Shown one piece after another: positions 59,582 to 64,000 of a stretch of DNA of 64,000 bases. Location: contig NC_049908.1 of NCBI RefSeq assembly GCF_001411555.2, positions 26,388,724 through 26,452,723 of the forward strand, given 5' to 3'. Position 1 is the stretch's first letter. Every line of letters begins with the position of its first letter. The notes under the pieces are model-generated. The model saw only the letters and a program-made list of their open reading frames with translations, was not told the origin of the DNA and did not search any database. Position numbers and translations under genes: made by a program. The DNA is from Juglans regia. Taxonomy: Eukaryota; Streptophyta; Magnoliopsida; Fagales; Juglandaceae.

Positions 59582-62460
59582 ATATAATATAATATAATTT
59601 TCTCATATTTTACTGAAAAGGTGATCTCATTGTTGCATGGCATACTTAATAATCATGTTTAGGGGTTCAAAAGCTTATGGACAAGAAATCCATTAATATC
59701 CATTAATAGCACTTCAAATAACATTATGATTCTGTTTTTAAAGATAACTCTGTTCACAGTACTTTGCAGCTTGTCTATATTTTCAATACTATTGATTCAT
59801 TATGCATACTTAACTGCTATTGTATCCGTGTATTAAGCAGGTGCATATGCAACCTGAGCACTATCGTGGAAACCGCACTCATTTTTCCCATGTTTTTTGT
59901 TCCTAAATCCTTTTTCAGGTGCTTTTGGAGTTTGTTGCAGTTAAGAACTTACCAGAAGGGCACAAAGGAAGTCTCTTCGTCTCATTTTGTAAGAAACAAC
60001 CTGATACAATCTTTAAAGCGAATCGGAACCTGAGTATTTTGTCTGAGTCCGGAGAGAAACAGGTTGCTTCTTTTCAATGTGAACCGACAGGAGAGCTACT
60101 CTTCGAACTCAAATCCCATTCTACTTCCAACTTACAGCTAAAAAGGGCTCCAAAAGTATTGGGTTCTACTTCACTTTTTCTGCAAGACTTTCTGGCCCCA
60201 GTCTCTGAACTTTCAGTTGAAAAATGGTTGGAGTTGGTGCCAAGTTCTAGCAGTGTGATCTCAAAACCAATTGGCCTTCTAGTTGCTGTCTCTTTCACTG
60301 TTCCATCTCCAGCACCACATGTGCTTCGCATGGTTTGTCCTCAACTGTTTCCAAAAAGTTCTTGTTTCTTGCCCCTTCCCGGAAAGGTTCGACATGCCAA
60401 GAGCATGGTGCATGTCATTGATGAAACTGGTGCAGAGTTGCTCAGCCTCCAAATGAGGTACATTTCTGTCCACAATTACTCGTTGAAAATGGGTTATCAC
60501 TACCTTCCAATTCTTCATATGTGGTCTGATAGCTCATCATTTATGTGAAGCACACACGAATGTTTGCAAGACTGTATAGCTTATGATTTATGAAAGAAAA
60601 ATTATTAGGTATTCCTTGAGTATGAATGATGTGGTCCTTGTCCTGTGACAATATTTCATGCCATGATTGAGTTCATGGTTGTGCATGCGTTAGTCAAGCG
60701 ACATTGTAATTTGCACAGGCAAGCTTGAATGGGTGATTTTATTATTCTTTGCTTCCTATCAATAACCCTTGAGCCAGCACACATGCAGACATTTGGAAGC
60801 CCATAAAGATGGAGGCATTCTATCTGAAAGGAAACAAGTAATCTGGATTAGTTTACTCGAAAGAGAGTTCTACATATTCTCGACTAACTAATATATTACA
60901 TGCTCATCGTTGTAACTTGCCATTGTAATTTAGTGACCCTTTGACGTTGAGGGAATTGACATCTTCAAGTCATTTTATCTGTACAATTGTCAATTATATT
61001 TAGAATATATTTTCAACAGAGAATGCTGCTCATCTATAATTCACTGATAGCTTTAGATGCCATAAAATATTCTGAATATTATGATCTTGCTGGTTTGTAT
61101 TCTACTTCAGGGACTCAAGAAAGGACAAGGCAAAAGAAAATTGCATCCTTTGTAAGGAGGTAATTGGTATCATGGCTTCTGGCGAAACACGCACTCTTGC
61201 TGACTTTGTTGGGACTGGGTGGTTTTTGATGGATTCCCATTGGTCCCTTCATTTTCGAAAAAATTCTGGCCATGATGGCCATCTCTTTGAGCTTTCTGGC
61301 AATAGAATGGTATGCGTTAGTTCTGATTTCTCATAATCTTATCTTTCTTGATCTTTTACGATTTTTACCAAGTTTACTTCCTTTTGGTAGAATAGCTTTT
61401 CATAGTGACAGAACTCCTTGAATGAGATTGCAATTTGTTTTCTTGACCCTGCACTGGGTTTGCATGCAGATCCTATATCTGCATTGTTCTTTTTGGTTTT
61501 GGCAATACCCTGATACGTTGCAGGAATATCAACATTTTCCATTGATTTTTTTTTATAGATAGATGTAAATGCTTGTGCTGTATTATACACATTTGCCGAG
61601 TTTCTCTAGCATTATGCATAGCATTTACCACGTGTTTGATACTAGCTATTGCCTGAAGGGTAGGTATTGAAGTGCTTCTCTGAGTTTAAACATGATTATT
61701 CGAAGGGGCTTGTTTATTTTATCTGTTTATTTTTTTCTTTCCTTTGTTGCTACAGGTAAAATTTTTCCCTGGAAGAAAGCTGGGGTATGAGCCCAATCAT
61801 TGTGAGAAGCAGAGAAGTGAAAAGGACTTTATGACGGCAGTTGAATTCTCTATGGAAGACCCATATGGCAAGGAAGTGGCACTGCTCGACTTGAAATCTG
61901 GAATTTTCAATGTAAGATGGTGACAAGTGCCAAGTTTGTTGTAATGTGTCTGATGTGCTGGCTTTTATTTATTGATTTTCACTTACTAAATTGAATAGGT
62001 AAAGGAAGAATGGATGGTGGTGCCTGGAATTACATCTGCATTTATACTTGCTGATGTTTTTAAGAAGGGGGGATATGATGGATTTTCTGTGAATTTAAAA
62101 AACTTGGAGATGGAAGGTCTAGCTGAAGAAGCCAATGTGGATATCAATAAGGGAAATGCTGCAATATCTGAGAATGTCAATTTGTCTGGTGGAGGTTGCG
62201 GTGGAAAGTGTGTTAGTAGCTGTGGAAATGCCTTAAAGAGTGGTGGCAGTGATGGTAGTGGATGTAGAAACATGGTTAAGAGTGGCGGGTGTGGGAAAAT
62301 AGTGAAGAGCGGAGGCTGTGGTGGGCGTGGCGGTAGCTTTGAAAACATATCGAAGAGTGGTGGTGGCTGTGGTGGGCGTGGCACTAAATCTGATCACTCC
62401 TGCGCTGAAGAACATTCAAAGGAAGCAACCTTCTACTCTAGCAAGGCAGTAGCCGTTTGA
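57274..62460 (+). CDS. Glycine-rich domain protein GRDP (DUF1399) with one in-frame stop
   Basis: Homologue of Arabidopsis GRDP1/GRDP2, linked there to stress, ABA and auxin-related growth; the molecular role is unsettled. Eight coding exons: 57274-57431, 57722-57839, 58166-58420, 58727-59182, 59919-60457, 61111-61309, 61756-61911 and 61999-62460 (TGA). All junctions are GT-AG and in phase, 781 codons in total, close to GRDP2 length. The DUF1399 part carries paired WHxH motifs (WHCHRLNP at 85-92, WHTHQLHP at 225-232). The middle is C2-like (LLEFVAVKNLPEGHKGSLFV), and the tail (about residues 690-765) is rich in Gly and Cys with SGGCGG-type repeats. Codon 275 (59018-59020) is TAG where the family has Glu, after TTKQWE. 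All 505 downstream codons remain open. The 5' UTR seems to start near 55845, with an intron ending at tattag before 57260. Confidence 0.9.
59018..59020 (+). other. Premature in-frame TAG in GRDP exon 4
   Basis: The frame reads ...AAG CAG TGG GAA TAG ACA TTT GGT AGA AGG TAT TGG.... One G-to-T change from GAG, the Glu codon expected from the family, explains it. No alternative splice sites nearby would skip it. The next in-frame ATG is at 59054. A nonsense allele or a base-call error both fit. Confidence 0.85.
59450..59530 (+). mobile_element. Weak SINE-like trace in GRDP intron 4
   Basis: tggcttggtcaagggc resembles an A box, and about 40 bp later ctcgaatcctgg resembles a B box, followed by an A-rich stretch. 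No target duplication was found and the spacing is a little short. Confidence 0.25.
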
Positions 62461-64000
62461 TGTTTATATGTATCAGGGGAAGATCAGCAACAAGTTCAAT
62501 CTAAATAATGTATCTGGTGAATAAATAGCTTGATCTTCATAATCATTAAATCCTTGGTTTGATCCTCCAAACACATTTCTTTTTCTAGTATATGCCAAGC
62601 CAAACAACATTTCCCTGCCCCTACATGGTTAAGCAAAGCTTAAAAACTTAGAATCGGATTCCAAATGGACAACAAAAGAAATTGAGGAGACCCAAAAATT
62701 AAAATCTACCATGCTGTGAATGAACCAAATCAAGAGAGAGAGAGAGAGATATATTTTGCTTAGAGTAGTAATGAAAGTGGAGCAGGAAAAATGTTATTTA
62801 TTTTCGTTTTAATCATATATAATCCTTCCATTTCTTAACGTGACATCAAATGGTTGAAAGATAAGTTAAAAATAATAATAAAATTTTTAATCATTGAATG
62901 ACACATTGAAAAATAATAAAATAATATAGTTGATGATAAATAACATTAATTATCTTGTCATAAAATGCCACGTCATTAAATGATTTACATAAACACTAAT
63001 TTTTAACATGACAATTGTGAAATTCATGTATTCATTACGATTGATCTTTACACCATTCTAAAAGATATATAGATGAATATAAAGTGTGAAAGTGAAATTC
63101 TCGTTGTATGTTGGCGACCTCAGGGACAAACACAACAGTTTTTGTTATCTAAGGAGAAATATTTTAACTATAAAAAAAATTATATGAAAATAATCTTACA
63201 AATTAACGTGATTTAATGTAATTTATCAAATTTTACTGTATTGTTCAGTCCAGGCCGGCTTTTCCACTAGGCAAGATAGGGCTGCTTAGAGACCCCTTAG
63301 TTAAATAAGGCCCCCAAAAAATATTACAAAATCTAACAAAAAATTATAACATATAGAAAAAGAGATTAGTAAAAATAGGCCCAATTATAACAGACAATAA
63401 TTCACCAAAAAAGGTAAATTATCTCAAATTTCAATAAAATAAAAAAGCCTAGAAAATGCATTAACATTGCAAAATAAAAAAAGTATAAAGTTGTAACTTT
63501 AACTAACCGTCACTTACAAAATACATCTCAATGAAATCTATTGTATATTATTATTTACAGATCAATTTAAATTATTTAAAATCATCCTAATATCCAAACA
63601 CAATCGTAACTTCACTTAGAAAAAATCAATCGTCACAAATTATGAACATACATCAATTTTCTCATTTGACAGAATTAACCTAAATCTCCAACGAAAAAAA
63701 TCTCTCACAAGCTCTCTTCTTATATGGTTATATCTCTTTGAAACTGACAATTGCTGTTTCATCTCTCCTTTTTTATACTCTTGTATTCCAGTACTCTCTT
63801 GGATCCATTGAATCTTGCCCGTAAACTAGAATCCATTGAAGGCTACTTACAACCTCGCATCATAGACTTTAGCTAGCTGTTGTTGACAGAGGTAAAAAAA
63901 TCAAGAGAGTAAAGACACAAATGAATTGGACTTATGCATTTATATATCAATATGTGGTGCGATTTTCACCTATGTGGATGAAAAAGTATAATATGTGGTG
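62461..64000. other. 3' flank of GRDP and right-edge repeats
   Basis: After the GRDP 3' UTR the sequence becomes AT-rich with no ORF worth calling. From 63249 to about 63320, ggccggcttttccactaggc followed by gggctgcttagagacccctt resembles the terminus of a plant transposon family. Its other end is not seen and may lie beyond the window. Confidence 0.4.

Noticed and set aside
1..64000. CRISPR arrays, bacterial operons, riboswitches, organellar DNA blocks
   Set aside because: Nothing of the kind; the spliced genes, plant families and MITEs show a nuclear plant genome. Apart from the SINE, no tRNA-like or rRNA sequence was noticed.

Overview
The window is nuclear DNA of a flowering plant. Genes have many GT-AG introns, intergenic DNA is AT-rich and full of small transposons, and two products carry apparent organellar targeting peptides. 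The products read as dicot proteins. A Harbinger-like MITE family (GTTTGGATG ends, internal GAGTTGAGATG words, TAA/TTA target duplications) together with a complete arbuscular-mycorrhiza gene (STR2) makes me favour a woody Fagales species, perhaps Juglandaceae. That placement is inference.

Layout. 1-9.9 kb: the 3' six exons of an AGL17/ANR1-clade MADS-box gene on +; its first exon is probably left of the window, behind a repeat-rich first intron. 14.2-14.5 kb: a small conserved plant protein on -. 18.7-24.3 kb: transposon-dominated, with a decayed FAR1/FRS-type (MULE-derived) gene split by a 2.1 kb hAT-like element that has an 8-bp target duplication and gene-like internal sequence. 24.9-26.2 kb: mitochondrial-type rRNA adenine dimethyltransferase (DIM1B). 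28.3-36.5 kb: a 17-exon organellar oligopeptidase (TOP1/OOP), with a tRNA-derived SINE in intron 8. 37.3-37.7 kb: BRICK1, an 85-aa SCAR/WAVE subunit split over two exons. 40.5-43.7 kb: ABCG half-transporter STR2 on -. 44.4-48.6 kb: a large foldback element, hAT-type MITE, dead Ty1/copia and small MITEs. 49.3-53.3 kb: mitochondrial HSP70. 55.8-62.5 kb: a glycine-rich-domain protein (GRDP, DUF1399) whose reading frame is intact except for one in-frame TAG at codon 275.

The genes do not form a pathway. DIM1B, TOP1 and mtHSP70 all serve organelle biogenesis or proteostasis, but that may be chance. The order BRK1 - STR2 - mtHSP70 - GRDP is more telling. As I remember the locus numbers, Arabidopsis keeps BRK1 and GRDP1 close together on chromosome 2 and mtHSC70-1 and GRDP2 adjacent on chromosome 4, so this looks like the unfractionated ancestral block with the symbiosis gene still in place.

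Exon boundaries were assigned by hand from splice signals, phase continuity and remembered family conservation. No database search was run.
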